DNA from: Methylomonas aurea
Lineage (GTDB): Bacteria > Pseudomonadota > Gammaproteobacteria > Methylococcales > Methylomonadaceae
Assembly: GCF_024505045.1 (NCBI RefSeq)
Contig: NZ_JANIBM010000008.1
Span: forward strand, 124,001-188,000
Direction: 5' to 3'
DNA length: 64,000 nt
A program made the translations under genes and the position numbers. The notes beneath the pieces are model-generated. The model saw nothing but the letters and a program-made list of their open reading frames with translations, was not told the origin of the DNA and searched no databases. Of the stretch, positions 1 through 8,522 are shown one piece after another. Within the stretch, counting starts at the first letter, position 1, and every line of letters starts with the position of its first letter.

Positions 1-500
1 GAAATAATGAAATTCAAACTTTTGTTCAGGATGCGCGGAAACGGGTGGGCCGAATCCAAACCCACCGGCGTCAGAATCGGCAGCAATTCCTCGTTGAAGT
101 ATTTTTCCAGCCAGGCCTTTTGCGACGGCGACCAGCGGTCGCGACGCAGGAAGCGGATGTTTTCGCTTTCCAACTTAGGAATTAAGATTTCGTTCAGCAC
201 CCGGTACTGTTCGGCCACCAGTTCGTGCGCTTTTTGCGAAATTTTCTCGAACTGTTCGTTGATGGTCAGGCCGTCGGCGCTGACCAGATTGGGGTCCATT
301 TCCGCCATCTGCAACAAGCTGGCGACGCGCACTTCGTAAAACTCGTCGAGGTTGGAACAGGATATGCATAGGTAATTCAGGCGCTCCAGCAGCGGCAGCC
401 TTTCGTCCAACGCTTGCGCCAGCACCCGGACGTTGAATTCCAGCAGGCTGTGTTCGCGGTTCAGGTAGAGTTCGGGACTCGTCAAATCGATGGATTCCAT
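1..500 (-). CDS. ppk1: Polyphosphate kinase 1, N-terminal part (gene runs off the left edge)
   Basis: Reading the minus strand from the ATG at 500 gives an open frame to the window edge, 166 codons with no stop. The translation starts MESIDLTSPELYLNREHSLL and continues with a LERL..L....SNLDEFYEVRVA block and then ILTPVGLDSAHPFPRI. This is the N domain of PPK1, which polymerises the gamma phosphate of ATP into polyphosphate at the membrane. The catalytic histidines lie beyond the edge and cannot be checked. No strong Shine-Dalgarno precedes the ATG. The gene is divergent from cysM with about 120 bp between the starts. Confidence 0.9.
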   Translation of the reverse strand, partial: MESIDLTSPELYLNREHSLLEFNVRVLAQALDERLPLLERLNYLCISCSNLDEFYEVRVASLLQMAEMDPNLVSADGLTINEQFEKISQKAHELVAEQYRVLNEILIPKLESENIRFLRRDRWSPSQKAWLEKYFNEELLPILTPVGLDSAHPFPRILNKSLNFII

Positions 501-530
501 GTCTGCTGCGGGTTGGATTGGGGTGATTGG

Positions 531-536
531 ATTATA
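531..536 (-). promoter_or_regulatory. Possible -10 box for ppk1
   Basis: A perfect TATAAT on the minus strand, 31 bp upstream of the ppk1 start. No good -35 element is present at the right distance (ACCCAA), so the call rests on the hexamer and its position in the divergent gap. Confidence 0.3.
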
Positions 537-585
537 AAGGAAAACTTTTAGGCTTGGGTTACAGCGGCGCTCCAGCCCTCGAACT

Positions 586-594
586 TGCTATAAT
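586..594 (+). promoter_or_regulatory. Extended -10 promoter for cysM
   Basis: TGCTATAAT is an extended -10 element (TGn-TATAAT). It would start transcription near 601, giving a leader of about 23 nt before the cysM ATG at 624. No good -35 is visible, which is usual for extended -10 promoters. Confidence 0.5.
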
Positions 595-623
595 CGCCGC
601 GATAACGCAAACGGATACCATTG

Positions 624-1514
624 ATGAACTTCCCAACCATTGAGACTTTTGTCGGAAATACGCCATTGGTGCGCCTGCAACGTCTGCCGGTGGCCGGCGG
701 CAACACCGTTTTATTGAAGTTGGAAGGCAATAACCCGGCCGGTTCGGTCAAGGACAGGCCGGCCGTGAGCATGATCAAACATGCCGAAGCCCGCGGCGAG
801 ATCAAGCCCGGCGATCGACTGATCGAAGCGACCAGCGGCAATACCGGTATCGCATTGGCGATGGCCGCGGCGATCAAGGGCTATAAAATGACCTTGATCA
901 TGCCCGACAACATGAGTGCGGAACGGATCGCGTCGATGAAAGCTTATGGCGCCGAGATCATTTTGACACCGGCAAAACAAAGCATGGAAGGCGCGATCGA
1001 TTTGGCGCGGGCGATGGAAGCGCGCGGCGAAGGCCGGATTTTGGACCAGTTTGCCAATCCCGATAACCCGCGTGCGCACTACGAAGGTACCGGCCCGGAA
1101 ATTTGGCGCGACACCGATGGCAAAGTGACCCATTTCGTCAGTTCGATGGGGACTACCGGCACGATTATGGGGACTTCGAGGTATCTTAAGGAGCAAAATC
1201 CGGATATTCAAATCGTCGGCGTGCAGCCGGCAGGCGAATCGAAGATACCCGGCATCCGCCGCTGGCCGCAGGAATATCTGCCGAAAATCTACGACGCCCG
1301 CCGCGTAGACCGGATCATCGAAGTCGAGCAATTGGATGCGGAAAACACCACGCGCAGTCTGGCGGCGGTGGAAGGTATTTTTGCCGGCGTCTCGTCCGGC
1401 GGCGCCGTGTTTGCCGCATTGAAATTGGCCGAGCAAGTCGAAAACAGCTTGATCGTCACCATCGTCTGCGACCGAGGCGACCGCTATTTGTCGACCGGCG
1501 TATTTCCGACCTGA
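624..1514 (+). CDS. cysM: Cysteine synthase B (O-acetylserine sulfhydrylase, CysM type)
   Basis: 296 residues of the PLP fold-type II family. It makes cysteine from O-acetylserine and sulfide or thiosulfate in the cytoplasm. The PLP lysine is K43 in NPAGSVKDRP. The phosphate-binding loop EATSGNTGIALAM and the late motifs GVSSGGAV and CDRGDRYLSTG are all present. IPGIRRWPxEYLP and the GNNPAGSVKDR form point to CysM rather than CysK. I start at the ATG at 624. A TTG one codon earlier (621) is possible but adds only one residue. The gene is followed by rlmD after 86 bp, an order seen in other gammaproteobacteria. Confidence 0.95.
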   Translation: MNFPTIETFVGNTPLVRLQRLPVAGGNTVLLKLEGNNPAGSVKDRPAVSMIKHAEARGEIKPGDRLIEATSGNTGIALAMAAAIKGYKMTLIMPDNMSAERIASMKAYGAEIILTPAKQSMEGAIDLARAMEARGEGRILDQFANPDNPRAHYEGTGPEIWRDTDGKVTHFVSSMGTTGTIMGTSRYLKEQNPDIQIVGVQPAGESKIPGIRRWPQEYLPKIYDARRVDRIIEVEQLDAENTTRSLAAVEGIFAGVSSGGAVFAALKLAEQVENSLIVTIVCDRGDRYLSTGVFPT

Positions 1515-1600
1515 ACCACCTCTTTTAAACTATCCGTCTTCGCATCCTGTCATGTCGGGTTGCGCTCTACCGAGCGGCCCCGACCTAACTTCTACTGATA

Positions 1601-2923
1601 ATGGCCCACAAGAAAAAACTTCCGCTCGAACCCGTCACCGTAACCATCGAATCACTGTCCCACGACGGCCGCGGCGTCAGCCACGTCAACGGCAAAGTGG
1701 TATTCATCGACGAAGCCTTGCCCGGAGAAACCCTGGATTTCGTCTATACCGACAGCCGCCGCGATTATGCCGAAGGCAAAGTCGTCGAATTGCACGACCG
1801 CAACCCGCATCGGGTCGAGCCGGCTTGTCCGCATTTCGGCCGTTGCGGCGGTTGCAGTTTTCAGCATGTCGACGACGCCGAGCAAATTCATTTCAAGGAA
1901 GAATTGTTGCGCGACCAGTTCCGTCGGATCGGTAAGCTGGAAATCCCGCAAATCTGGGAAGCGTTGACCGGGCCGCATTGGGGTTACCGGCGTAAAGCCA
2001 GGATGGGCGTGAAATGGGTGGCGAAGAAGGGTAGGGTGTTGGTCGGCTTTCGCGAACGGCGCAATCCGTTTTTGGCGGAAATCGATAGCTGCAAAGTCAT
2101 GCATCCTATCGTCGGCGAAAATCTGTTGGCCTTGGGCGAGATGATTGCCGGTCTGTCGATCAAGGACAAGATTCCGCAGATTGAAGTCGCGATCGGCGAT
2201 AACGACTGCGTGCTGGCGGTGCGGGTGTTGGAACCGCCTAGCGCGGCCGACCAGCAGCGCATGCGCGAATATGCCGAAAAGCTGGGGGTGACGATTTGTC
2301 TGCAACCGAAAGGCCCGGACAGCATTGTGCCGTTGGACGGGGAAGCTGAAGTCGTGCCGAGTTATGCCTTGGCCGAGCAGAGCGTCAAATTCAATTTCCG
2401 CCCGGCGATGTTCACTCAAGTGAACTATGAAATTAACCGGAAGATGGTGACTCGGGCCATTGAGGCCTTGGATTTGGGCAAAGACGACCGGGTGCTGGAT
2501 TTGTTTTGCGGCCTGGGCAATTTCACCTTGCCATTGGCGACCCGCGCCGGCCACGTCGTCGGCGTGGAGGGCGATTTGCCGTTGGTCAACCATGCCAGGG
2601 AAAATGCCCGTCTCAACAATCTGCAGAATGTCGAGTTTCACGTCGCCGATTTGAGCAAGGACGTCAAGGACCTGCCGTGGTGCAAGCAGAAATTCGATAA
2701 AGTCCTGCTCGACCCGTCGCGGGCCGGTGCGTCCGAGGTTTTGCACAATTTCAAGCACTGGCGGCCGGAACGTATCGTTTATGTGTCCTGCAACCCGTCG
2801 ACACTGGCTCGCGACGCCGGTATTCTGGTCAACGAACTCGGCTACAAATTGGTCAAAGCCGGCGTGATGGACATGTTCCCGCAGACCGCCCACGTCGAAT
2901 CGATTGCATTGTTTGTGAAATGA
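1601..2923 (+). CDS. rlmD: 23S rRNA (uracil-1939-C5) methyltransferase RlmD
   Basis: 440 residues. An N-terminal TRAM domain (about residues 10-65) is followed by the 4Fe-4S cysteines C76, C82 and C85 in CPHFGRCGGC, with the fourth probably in IDSCKVMHP. The C-terminal Rossmann methyltransferase has the SAM motif DLFCGLGNFTLPLA, LLDPSRAG, and the catalytic cysteine near residue 397 in VSCNPSTLARD. It uses SAM to make m5U1939 in 23S rRNA. All key residues are visible, which separates RlmD/RumA from TrmA (no Fe-S cluster). Its stop overlaps the start of the next gene as ATGA. Confidence 0.95.
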   Translation: MAHKKKLPLEPVTVTIESLSHDGRGVSHVNGKVVFIDEALPGETLDFVYTDSRRDYAEGKVVELHDRNPHRVEPACPHFGRCGGCSFQHVDDAEQIHFKEELLRDQFRRIGKLEIPQIWEALTGPHWGYRRKARMGVKWVAKKGRVLVGFRERRNPFLAEIDSCKVMHPIVGENLLALGEMIAGLSIKDKIPQIEVAIGDNDCVLAVRVLEPPSAADQQRMREYAEKLGVTICLQPKGPDSIVPLDGEAEVVPSYALAEQSVKFNFRPAMFTQVNYEINRKMVTRAIEALDLGKDDRVLDLFCGLGNFTLPLATRAGHVVGVEGDLPLVNHARENARLNNLQNVEFHVADLSKDVKDLPWCKQKFDKVLLDPSRAGASEVLHNFKHWRPERIVYVSCNPSTLARDAGILVNELGYKLVKAGVMDMFPQTAHVESIALFVK

Positions 2924-3417
2924 CGGATGCGTCGGCGGCTTGCTTGATCGATGTCTCGATCGCCGAACAGCGCTTGCGTTTGCTGCAAGCTGGCGCGGTC
3001 GTTGCCGATTATCCGGTATCGACGGCAAAAAATGGTCCCGGCGAAAGAAAGGGCAGTTATTGTACGCCGACTGGCTGGCACCGGATTCGCGCCAAGATCG
3101 GCGCCGGTTTGCCGATTAACAGCGTGTTCAAGGCTCGGCGTCCGACCGGTGAGATTTACAGTCCCGAATTGTCGATTCAACAGCCGCAACGCGACTGGGT
3201 TTTGAGCCGAATTCTGTGGTTGGGCGGTTTGGAGCCCGGCAAGAACCGTTACGGCGAGGTCGATAGTGGCTGGCGGTATATCTATATCCACGGCACGCCG
3301 GACGAATTGATGAACGGACAACCGGAGTCGCACGGTTGCGTGCGGATGAACAATGCCGACGTGATCGCCTTGTTCGATGCGGTGCCGGTCGGTTGCCGGG
3401 TTTTTATTCATGTCTGA
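2920..3417 (+). CDS. L,D-transpeptidase-family (YkuD) protein without a signal peptide
   Basis: 165 residues that are essentially a single YkuD domain. It carries the HGT...SHGCVRM signature with the catalytic cysteine near residue 140. The family cross-links peptidoglycan or anchors proteins to it from outside the inner membrane. Here the N-terminus (MTDASAACLIDVSIAEQRL) has no hydrophobic segment or signal peptide, so export is unclear. The start overlaps the rlmD stop (ATGA), which supports translational coupling and this start. An upstream export-competent start is excluded by that overlap. The function is inferred from the domain only. Confidence 0.8.
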   Translation: MTDASAACLIDVSIAEQRLRLLQAGAVVADYPVSTAKNGPGERKGSYCTPTGWHRIRAKIGAGLPINSVFKARRPTGEIYSPELSIQQPQRDWVLSRILWLGGLEPGKNRYGEVDSGWRYIYIHGTPDELMNGQPESHGCVRMNNADVIALFDAVPVGCRVFIHV

Positions 3418-3489
3418 GCCTCGTATCCGAGATATTACGGGCACTTTAAAACACCGAATGGTGCCTGCCGTTCTCGGCGTGCTGATTGT

Positions 3490-4293
3490 ATGAATCGCAT
3501 CGTTTTAGGTATCGAATACGACGGCAGCGCCTACGCTGGCTGGCAATGGCAGCAGGGCAAACGCACCCTGCAAGGCGAACTGGAGCGGGCCTTGAGCAAA
3601 ATCGCCTGCGCGCCGGTCATTGTCGTGTGCGCGGGCCGGACCGATGCCGGCGTCCATGCGCTGGAACAGGTGGTGCATTTCGATAGCCCGGTACAGCGCG
3701 ATTTGCGCGGCTGGTTGATGGGTGGCAACAGCCATTTGCCGGACGACATCCGGATTACCTGGGCGCAGCCGGCAGTTGCCGACTTTCATGCCAGGTACAG
3801 CGCCATTGCCCGAGCTTACCGCTATGTGATTTTGAACCGGCCGACAAAATCGGCCCTGCTGCGCAATCAGGCGACGTGGTGCTACTGGCCGCTGGACGAG
3901 CAGCGTATGCACCGAGCCGCGCAGCATTTGCTCGGCGAACACGATTTTTCCTCGTTTCGCGCTCAAAGCTGCCAATCGGTCAGTCCGAACCGTTTGATGT
4001 ACTTCATCGACGTCTACCGCGACGGCGAGAAAGTGCTGATCGACTTATGCGCCAATGCCTTTTTACATCACATGGTGCGCAATATAGCCGGTGTATTGAT
4101 CGAAATCGGTAGCGGTAAACAGCCTGAGGATTGGACTGCCGAGCTATTGGTCGCCAAGGACCGTACTCGGGCGGCAATGACGGCACCGCCCAACGGCCTG
4201 CATCTGGCCGCGGTGTATTACCCAGGCCAATACGGTATTGCCAAACATCCGCTTTTCGATAAGTTGCCGGCTAACGCCAAGCGGTTTGACTGA
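3490..4293 (+). CDS. truA: tRNA pseudouridine(38-40) synthase TruA
   Basis: 267 residues, the usual TruA length. The catalytic aspartate is D52 in CAGRTDAGVHAL. Further family blocks are LRGWLMGGNSHLPDDI, FHARYSAIARAYRY and FLHHMVRNIAGVLIEIG. It isomerises U38, U39 and U40 in the anticodon stem-loop of many tRNAs. It is probably co-transcribed with rlmD and the YkuD gene (72 bp gap). A tRNA-Leu gene with its own promoter follows. Confidence 0.95.
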   Translation: MNRIVLGIEYDGSAYAGWQWQQGKRTLQGELERALSKIACAPVIVVCAGRTDAGVHALEQVVHFDSPVQRDLRGWLMGGNSHLPDDIRITWAQPAVADFHARYSAIARAYRYVILNRPTKSALLRNQATWCYWPLDEQRMHRAAQHLLGEHDFSSFRAQSCQSVSPNRLMYFIDVYRDGEKVLIDLCANAFLHHMVRNIAGVLIEIGSGKQPEDWTAELLVAKDRTRAAMTAPPNGLHLAAVYYPGQYGIAKHPLFDKLPANAKRFD

Positions 4294-4353
4294 CGCAAAC
4301 GGTTTGGCCAGTGTTTGCCGGACGGAGTCAGTCAATCGTTTTTTAGGCAGGTG

Positions 4354-4382
4354 TTGACATCTACGCTGGCGATCTATACAAT
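4354..4382 (+). promoter_or_regulatory. Sigma-70 promoter of tRNA-Leu(CAG)
   Basis: TTGACA (4354-4359), a 17-bp spacer and TACAAT (4377-4382). This is one of the best consensus promoters in the window. The expected start near 4389 lies 13 bp before the mature tRNA 5' end. Confidence 0.8.
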
Positions 4383-4401
4383 GGCGACTTCACTTGACTC
4401 A

Positions 4402-4488
4402 GCCGAGGTGGTGAAATTGGTAGACGCGCTAGCTTCAGGTGCTAGTGGGGGTAACCCCGTGGAGGTTCAAGTCCTCTCCTCGGCACCA
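4402..4488 (+). tRNA. tRNA-Leu (anticodon CAG)
   Basis: An 87-nt class II tRNA. The acceptor arms GCCGAGG (4402-4408) and CCTCGGC (4478-4484) pair fully, followed by discriminator A and an encoded CCA (4486-4488). The anticodon stem-loop is CTAGC-TTCAGGT-GCTAG, giving anticodon CAG for CUG codons. The long variable arm (GGGGGTAACCCC region) and the TTCAAGT T-loop fit leucine tRNAs. Confidence 0.95.
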
Positions 4489-4520
4489 TTTATTTTTCCC
4501 GGATAAATGGTCTTTTCTTC
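4486..4520 (+). terminator. Rho-independent terminator fused to the tRNA 3' end
   Basis: CCATTTAT (4486-4493) pairs perfectly with ATAAATGG (4503-4510), followed by TCTTTTCTTC. The 5' arm of the hairpin begins with the encoded CCA of the tRNA, so the mature tRNA end and the terminator share three bases. The downstream strand to 4703 holds no other feature that I can support. Confidence 0.7.
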
Positions 4521-4703
4521 TTCAGTTTTTTGTCCTTTTAGCTGGTAGGTAGGCTGTTCGCAATTTGCGTGTCAGCACCAATTGCCAGTGAATAAATTCC
4601 GGATTTCCTTTCGTTTCCCTGTGCTTGTTGTTTCCGGCGGAGTACGCGTGCCAGCTTGGCTGGGCCGTTATACTGGGCTATTAGCGAGGCGTCAGAGGCC
4701 GGA

Positions 4704-5591
4704 TTATTTCAATTCGGCTAGTAGTTGATCTATCAATCGGGTGGCTTGGCCTAGGTAGCCGGGGCCGAATAAATTCAAATGGTTGAGTATGTGGTAAAGG
4801 TTGTACAAGTTTTTACGGACTTGGTAACCTGTATCCAGGCGGTAGTGTGCTTGGTAGGCGGCGTAAAATTCCCGCGCGAAACCGCCGAACAATTCGGTCA
4901 TGGCGATATCCGCTTCGCGGTCGCCGTAATAGCAGGCCGGATCGAACATTACCGGCTTCCCCTGGCTGTCGGCGGCAGCGTTGCCGCCCCATAAATCGCC
5001 ATGCAACATGGATGGCTGCGGCCGATAGTTATCGAACAGGCTAGCCAGCCCTTCCTGAAGTTTTTCTCCCTGTTTTTGCAATGCGCCGCAATGGCCGTTT
5101 TCGGCGGCAAGTTGCAATTGCTTGCCTAGACGCTGGTCGCGCCAAAATTCCATCCAGTCATGATGCCTCGGGTTGTATTGAGGAGTTGAGCCTATGGTGT
5201 TGTCGATGCTCCAGCCAAAGTAGGCTTGCGGTTGGAGGTGCATGCGGGCCAGTTGTTCGCCGAATAGTGCGGCAGCACCGGCTGACAAGGAGCGCAGTTC
5301 GATGTATTCCAAAACCAAGTAGGCGTATTGCTGATGCTGACCATGGCAGACCACATTCGGGATGCGAACAGCGCCGATACCGGCCAATTCGGTCAAGCCG
5401 ACGGCTTCGGCAGCAAACATGTCGGCCAATTCCGCTCGGTTAAGTTTGATAAACCAGTCGATACCCTGGCTTTGTAACCGATAAGCGGAATTGATGTCGC
5501 CGCCGCCGACGCTAGTCAGGCGAGCTTCGGCCAGATTTTGTCCGGTCGATTGCGCCAGATGCCGTATCAAGGGTTGCAAGCGGTCCGACAT
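4704..5591 (-). CDS. Fructosamine-3-kinase family protein (ketosamine kinase, YniA-like)
   Basis: 295 residues with the protein-kinase-like fold of the fructosamine kinase family. VGGGDINSAYRL is the nucleotide loop, K49 in WFIKLN the likely ATP lysine, HGDLWGGN (residues 197-204) the catalytic loop, and FDPACYYGDREADIAM carries the metal aspartate D217 and the family signature. Members phosphorylate sugar adducts on proteins so that they fall off (deglycation). The gene lies 10 bp downstream of glnS on the same strand, so the two are probably co-transcribed. The substrate cannot be told from sequence. Confidence 0.85.
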   Translation of the reverse strand: MSDRLQPLIRHLAQSTGQNLAEARLTSVGGGDINSAYRLQSQGIDWFIKLNRAELADMFAAEAVGLTELAGIGAVRIPNVVCHGQHQQYAYLVLEYIELRSLSAGAAALFGEQLARMHLQPQAYFGWSIDNTIGSTPQYNPRHHDWMEFWRDQRLGKQLQLAAENGHCGALQKQGEKLQEGLASLFDNYRPQPSMLHGDLWGGNAAADSQGKPVMFDPACYYGDREADIAMTELFGGFAREFYAAYQAHYRLDTGYQVRKNLYNLYHILNHLNLFGPGYLGQATRLIDQLLAELK

Positions 5592-5601
5592 CTGCAGGTC
5601 C

Positions 5602-7266
5602 TTATTTTCCCCAGCTGTCGCGTAACGTCACGGTGCGATTGAATACCAGCTTCTCGGGCTTGCTATCGACGTAGTCCAGATAAAAATATCCGGTGCGTTC
5701 GAATTGGTAACGCGTGTCCGGCGTCGGCTTGGCTAAGCTGGCTTCCAGGCGGCAGTCGCTAAGAATTTCCAGTGAGTTGGGATTGATGCCGTCCAGGAAA
5801 TTATCCAGCGTGTCCGGGTTGGGGTGGCTGAACAAGCGGTCGTATAAGCGCAGCTCTGCCGCGATGGAATGCGCCTCGGATACCCAATGGATAACGCCTT
5901 TGACTTTGCGGCCTTCCGGGTTCTTGCCCAAGGTTGCGGGGTCGTGGCTGCAAATGAGTTCGACAACGTTGCCGGCAGCGTCTTTGATTACCTCATCGCA
6001 TTTGATGACATAGGAACCGCGCAAACGAACTTCGCCGCCCGGTACCAGGCGTTTGAAGTCTTTGGGCGGGTTTTCCATGAAGTCGTCTTGTTCGATCAAT
6101 ATGACTTTGCCGAACGGCACTTCGCGGCTACCCATTTCCGGTTTTTGCGGATGGTTGGCAATCTGATAGGTTTCAGTTTTGCCGTCTTCCCAGTTGCTAA
6201 TAGTGACTTTTAGCGGCCGCAACACCGCCATCGCTCGCGGTGCGCGTTCGTTCAAATCTTCGCGGATACAGTTTTCCAGCACCCCCATTTCGATCCAGGA
6301 ATCGTTTTTGGTCACGCCGATCCGTTCGCAGAAATCGCGAATCGCTTCCGGGGTAAAACCGGCGCGGCGAAGGCCGGAAATGGTCGGCATCCGCGGATCG
6401 TCCCAGCCGGAAACATGCTTCTCGGTGACCAATTGCAGCAGTTTGCGCTTGCTGACGATGGTGTATTCCAATTGCAGGCGGGCGAATTCGATTTGTTGCG
6501 GATGGCAAGGCGTGTTCAATTTATCCAACACCCAGTCGTACAAAGGCCGATGGTCTTCGAACTCCAGTGTACAGATCGAATGGGTGATGCCTTCCAGCAT
6601 GTCAGACAAGCAATGGGTGTAGTCGTACATCGGGTAGATGCACCAAGCGTCTCCGGTGCGGTGGTGGTGTACCCGACGGATGCGGTAGATCACCGGATCG
6701 CGCATGTTGATATTCGGCGACGCCATATCGATTTTGGCGCGCAGCACATATTGGCCGTCGCTGAATTCGCCGGCGCGCATGCGTTGGAATAAATCCAGGT
6801 TGTCTTCGATACTGCGATCGCGATCCGGGCTTGGCTTTCCCGGCTGAGTCAGCGTACCTCGATCCTGGCGCATTTGCTCCGCGCTGGAGCTGTCGACATA
6901 GGCGTCGCCTTGTTTGATCAGTTGCACAGCGTAGTCGTAGAGCTGTTCGAAATAATCCGAGGCGTGGAACTTACCCGCCCATTTGAACCCAAGCCAAGCT
7001 ACGTCTCGTTCGATCGATTCCATGTATTCCACGCTTTCCTTTTCGGGATTGGTGTCGTCGAAGCGCAAATTACAGGTGCCATTGTTCTCCAGCGCCAGCG
7101 TGAAATTCAGACAGATCGATTTGGCGTGACCGATATGCAGATAGCCGTTAGGCTCCGGAGGAAAGCGCGTGGCGACTCGGCCGTTGTTTTTGTTGGACGC
7201 CAAATCGGCGGCAATGATGTGGCGAATGAAATTAGGCGCGGCAGTGCTGGTATCGGAGGCGGACAT
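5602..7266 (-). CDS. glnS: Glutaminyl-tRNA synthetase
   Basis: 554 residues, class I synthetase. The HIGH motif lies in [15 protein letters not shown] (residues 36-50) and the KMSKS-type loop is VSKRK near residue 276. The C-terminal anticodon-binding beta-barrels are complete. [10 protein letters not shown] and [15 protein letters not shown] are typical of GlnRS rather than GluRS. It charges tRNA-Gln directly, so no GatCAB route is needed for Gln. It is divergent from rpoH. A weak promoter (TTTACT, 18 bp, TAAAAT on the minus strand, 7330-7359) lies about 65 bp upstream. Confidence 0.97.
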   Translation of the reverse strand: MSASDTSTAAPNFIRHIIAADLASNKNNGRVATRFPPEPNGYLHIGHAKSICLNFTLALENNGTCNLRFDDTNPEKESVEYMESIERDVAWLGFKWAGKFHASDYFEQLYDYAVQLIKQGDAYVDSSSAEQMRQDRGTLTQPGKPSPDRDRSIEDNLDLFQRMRAGEFSDGQYVLRAKIDMASPNINMRDPVIYRIRRVHHHRTGDAWCIYPMYDYTHCLSDMLEGITHSICTLEFEDHRPLYDWVLDKLNTPCHPQQIEFARLQLEYTIVSKRKLLQLVTEKHVSGWDDPRMPTISGLRRAGFTPEAIRDFCERIGVTKNDSWIEMGVLENCIREDLNERAPRAMAVLRPLKVTISNWEDGKTETYQIANHPQKPEMGSREVPFGKVILIEQDDFMENPPKDFKRLVPGGEVRLRGSYVIKCDEVIKDAAGNVVELICSHDPATLGKNPEGRKVKGVIHWVSEAHSIAAELRLYDRLFSHPNPDTLDNFLDGINPNSLEILSDCRLEASLAKPTPDTRYQFERTGYFYLDYVDSKPEKLVFNRTVTLRDSWGK

Positions 7267-7430
7267 TTTCGGTTAAGGGTTGAAGTTTTAGATTTTTTGC
7301 GAGAACGCCATTAAATCGGGCGGTCTTCCATTTTAACGAGTTTGTCGCGAGCCAGTAAAGATGAATGCAAAGCGGAGCAAAAAGCGGAAAATTGATTATC
7401 GTATTGATATATAAGGAAATTATTAAATTA

Positions 7431-7457
7431 TTAGCACTCTTGTTAAACGAGTGCTAG
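7431..7457 (+). promoter_or_regulatory. CIRCE operator (HrcA binding site) upstream of rpoH
   Basis: TTAGCACTC (7431-7439), exactly 9 bp of spacer, then GAGTGCTAG (7449-7457). The CIRCE consensus is TTAGCACTC-N9-GAGTGCTAA, so 17 of 18 arm bases match and the spacer is exact. It sits 41 bp upstream of the rpoH ATG. HrcA represses through this element in many bacteria, normally at groESL or dnaK. hrcA itself is not in the window. Confidence 0.88.
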
Positions 7458-7498
7458 AATTCGGACATGTCTAATTTTTCAGAAGAATCGAGGGTGAT

Positions 7499-8353
7499 AT
7501 GAGTAACAGCTTGACTTTGCCCATCAATTTATCGGTTGGGACTTTTGATTCATATTTGAACCTAATCGCGCAGATGCCTAAGCTCAGCGCCGAACAAGAG
7601 CATGAATTGGCTCTACGTTACCGCGATCGAGGCGATTTGGAAGCCGCCCGCGAACTGGTGATGTCGAACCTGCGCTTTGTCGTACACGTGGCGCGCGGTT
7701 ATTCCGGATATGGCTTGCCGATGGCAGACATTGTGCAAGAAGGCAATATAGGTTTGATGAAGGCGGTGAAACGATTCGATCCCGACATGGGCGTACGCTT
7801 GGTGTCGTTCGCGGTACATTGGATCAAGGCGGAAATTCACGAATACGTCATTCGTAACTGGCGTATCGTCAAGGTCGCCACTACCAAAGCGCAGCGTAAA
7901 TTATTTTTCAATCTGCGCAAATTCAAAAAAGAATTGAGCTATCTTACGCGGGAAGATGCCGAAGCGATTGCCGAAAATCTGGATGTAGACGTAAAAACCG
8001 TCTACGAGATGGAACGGCGGTTGGACGGTCGTGACGTGGGATTGGAGCCTAACGGCGACGGCGACGACGATCAGGCACAGGCACCGATTGCCTACCTGGA
8101 ACAACACGGCGCCGACCCGGCATTAATGCTGGAAGCTTCCGATTGGGAAGGCCGTAAGGAGGAGTTGTTGATGGACGCAATGGCCGAGTTGGACGACAGA
8201 AGCCGGGATATCTTGTCCAGCCGTTGGCTGGTCGACGAAAAAGCGACTTTGCACGAGCTCGCTGACCGTTACCAAGTATCCGCCGAGCGCATCCGGCAAC
8301 TTGAGCAAAATGCCATGAAGAAGCTCAGGGCTGCCGTAACGCTCGAAGCTTAG
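7499..8353 (+). CDS. rpoH: RNA polymerase heat-shock sigma factor RpoH (sigma-32)
   Basis: 284 residues. Region 2 is complete (DIVQEGNIGLMKAVKRFDP, then WIKAEIHEYVIRNWRIVK). The RpoH box QRKLFFNLR, diagnostic for sigma-32, is near residues 131-139. Region 4 ends LHELADRYQVSAERIRQLEQ. It directs core polymerase to heat-shock promoters. The ATG at 7499 has an upstream GAGGG-like Shine-Dalgarno. A CIRCE operator lies in the leader or promoter, so HrcA may add a layer of control. tRNA-Leu(CAA) follows from its own promoter. Confidence 0.96.
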   Translation: MSNSLTLPINLSVGTFDSYLNLIAQMPKLSAEQEHELALRYRDRGDLEAARELVMSNLRFVVHVARGYSGYGLPMADIVQEGNIGLMKAVKRFDPDMGVRLVSFAVHWIKAEIHEYVIRNWRIVKVATTKAQRKLFFNLRKFKKELSYLTREDAEAIAENLDVDVKTVYEMERRLDGRDVGLEPNGDGDDDQAQAPIAYLEQHGADPALMLEASDWEGRKEELLMDAMAELDDRSRDILSSRWLVDEKATLHELADRYQVSAERIRQLEQNAMKKLRAAVTLEA

Positions 8354-8362
8354 AAAAAATAT

Positions 8363-8390
8363 TTGCAATTTCTGAAAACATCGGTATAAT
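8363..8390 (+). promoter_or_regulatory. Sigma-70 promoter of tRNA-Leu(CAA)
   Basis: TTGCAA (8363-8368), a 16-bp spacer and a perfect TATAAT (8385-8390). Start expected near 8397, six bases before the tRNA. Confidence 0.75.
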
Positions 8391-8402
8391 GACGCTTTCT
8401 TT

Positions 8403-8489
8403 GCCGGGGTGGTGAAACTGGTAGACGCGCCGGATTCAAAATCCGGTTCCCGCGAGGGAGTGTCGGTTCGATTCCGACCCTCGGTACCA
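8403..8489 (+). tRNA. tRNA-Leu (anticodon CAA)
   Basis: An 87-nt class II tRNA. Acceptor arms GCCGGGG (8403-8409) and CCTCGGT (8479-8485) pair with two G-U wobbles. Discriminator A and encoded CCA (8487-8489) follow. The anticodon stem-loop CCGGA-TTCAAAA-TCCGG gives anticodon CAA for UUG codons. A small hairpin CTACTC-ATTCA-GAGTAG (8491-8507) directly follows and may mark the trailer for processing. Confidence 0.95.
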
Positions 8490-8522
8490 CCTACTCATTC
8501 AGAGTAGTTCAAAGAAATTCAA

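Noticed and set aside
1652-3028. Long open frame on the minus strand (458 codons) opposite rlmD
   Set aside because: It lies fully antisense to a complete RlmD with all motifs; its translation is His/Arg/Gln-rich without domains, as expected for a GC-rich shadow frame.
3443-3470. Small CACC-GAAT-GGTG hairpin before truA
   Set aside because: Only four base pairs, no T-run; likely chance.
4315-4506. 63-codon plus-strand frame over the tRNA-Leu promoter and gene
   Set aside because: It translates the promoter and the tRNA itself.
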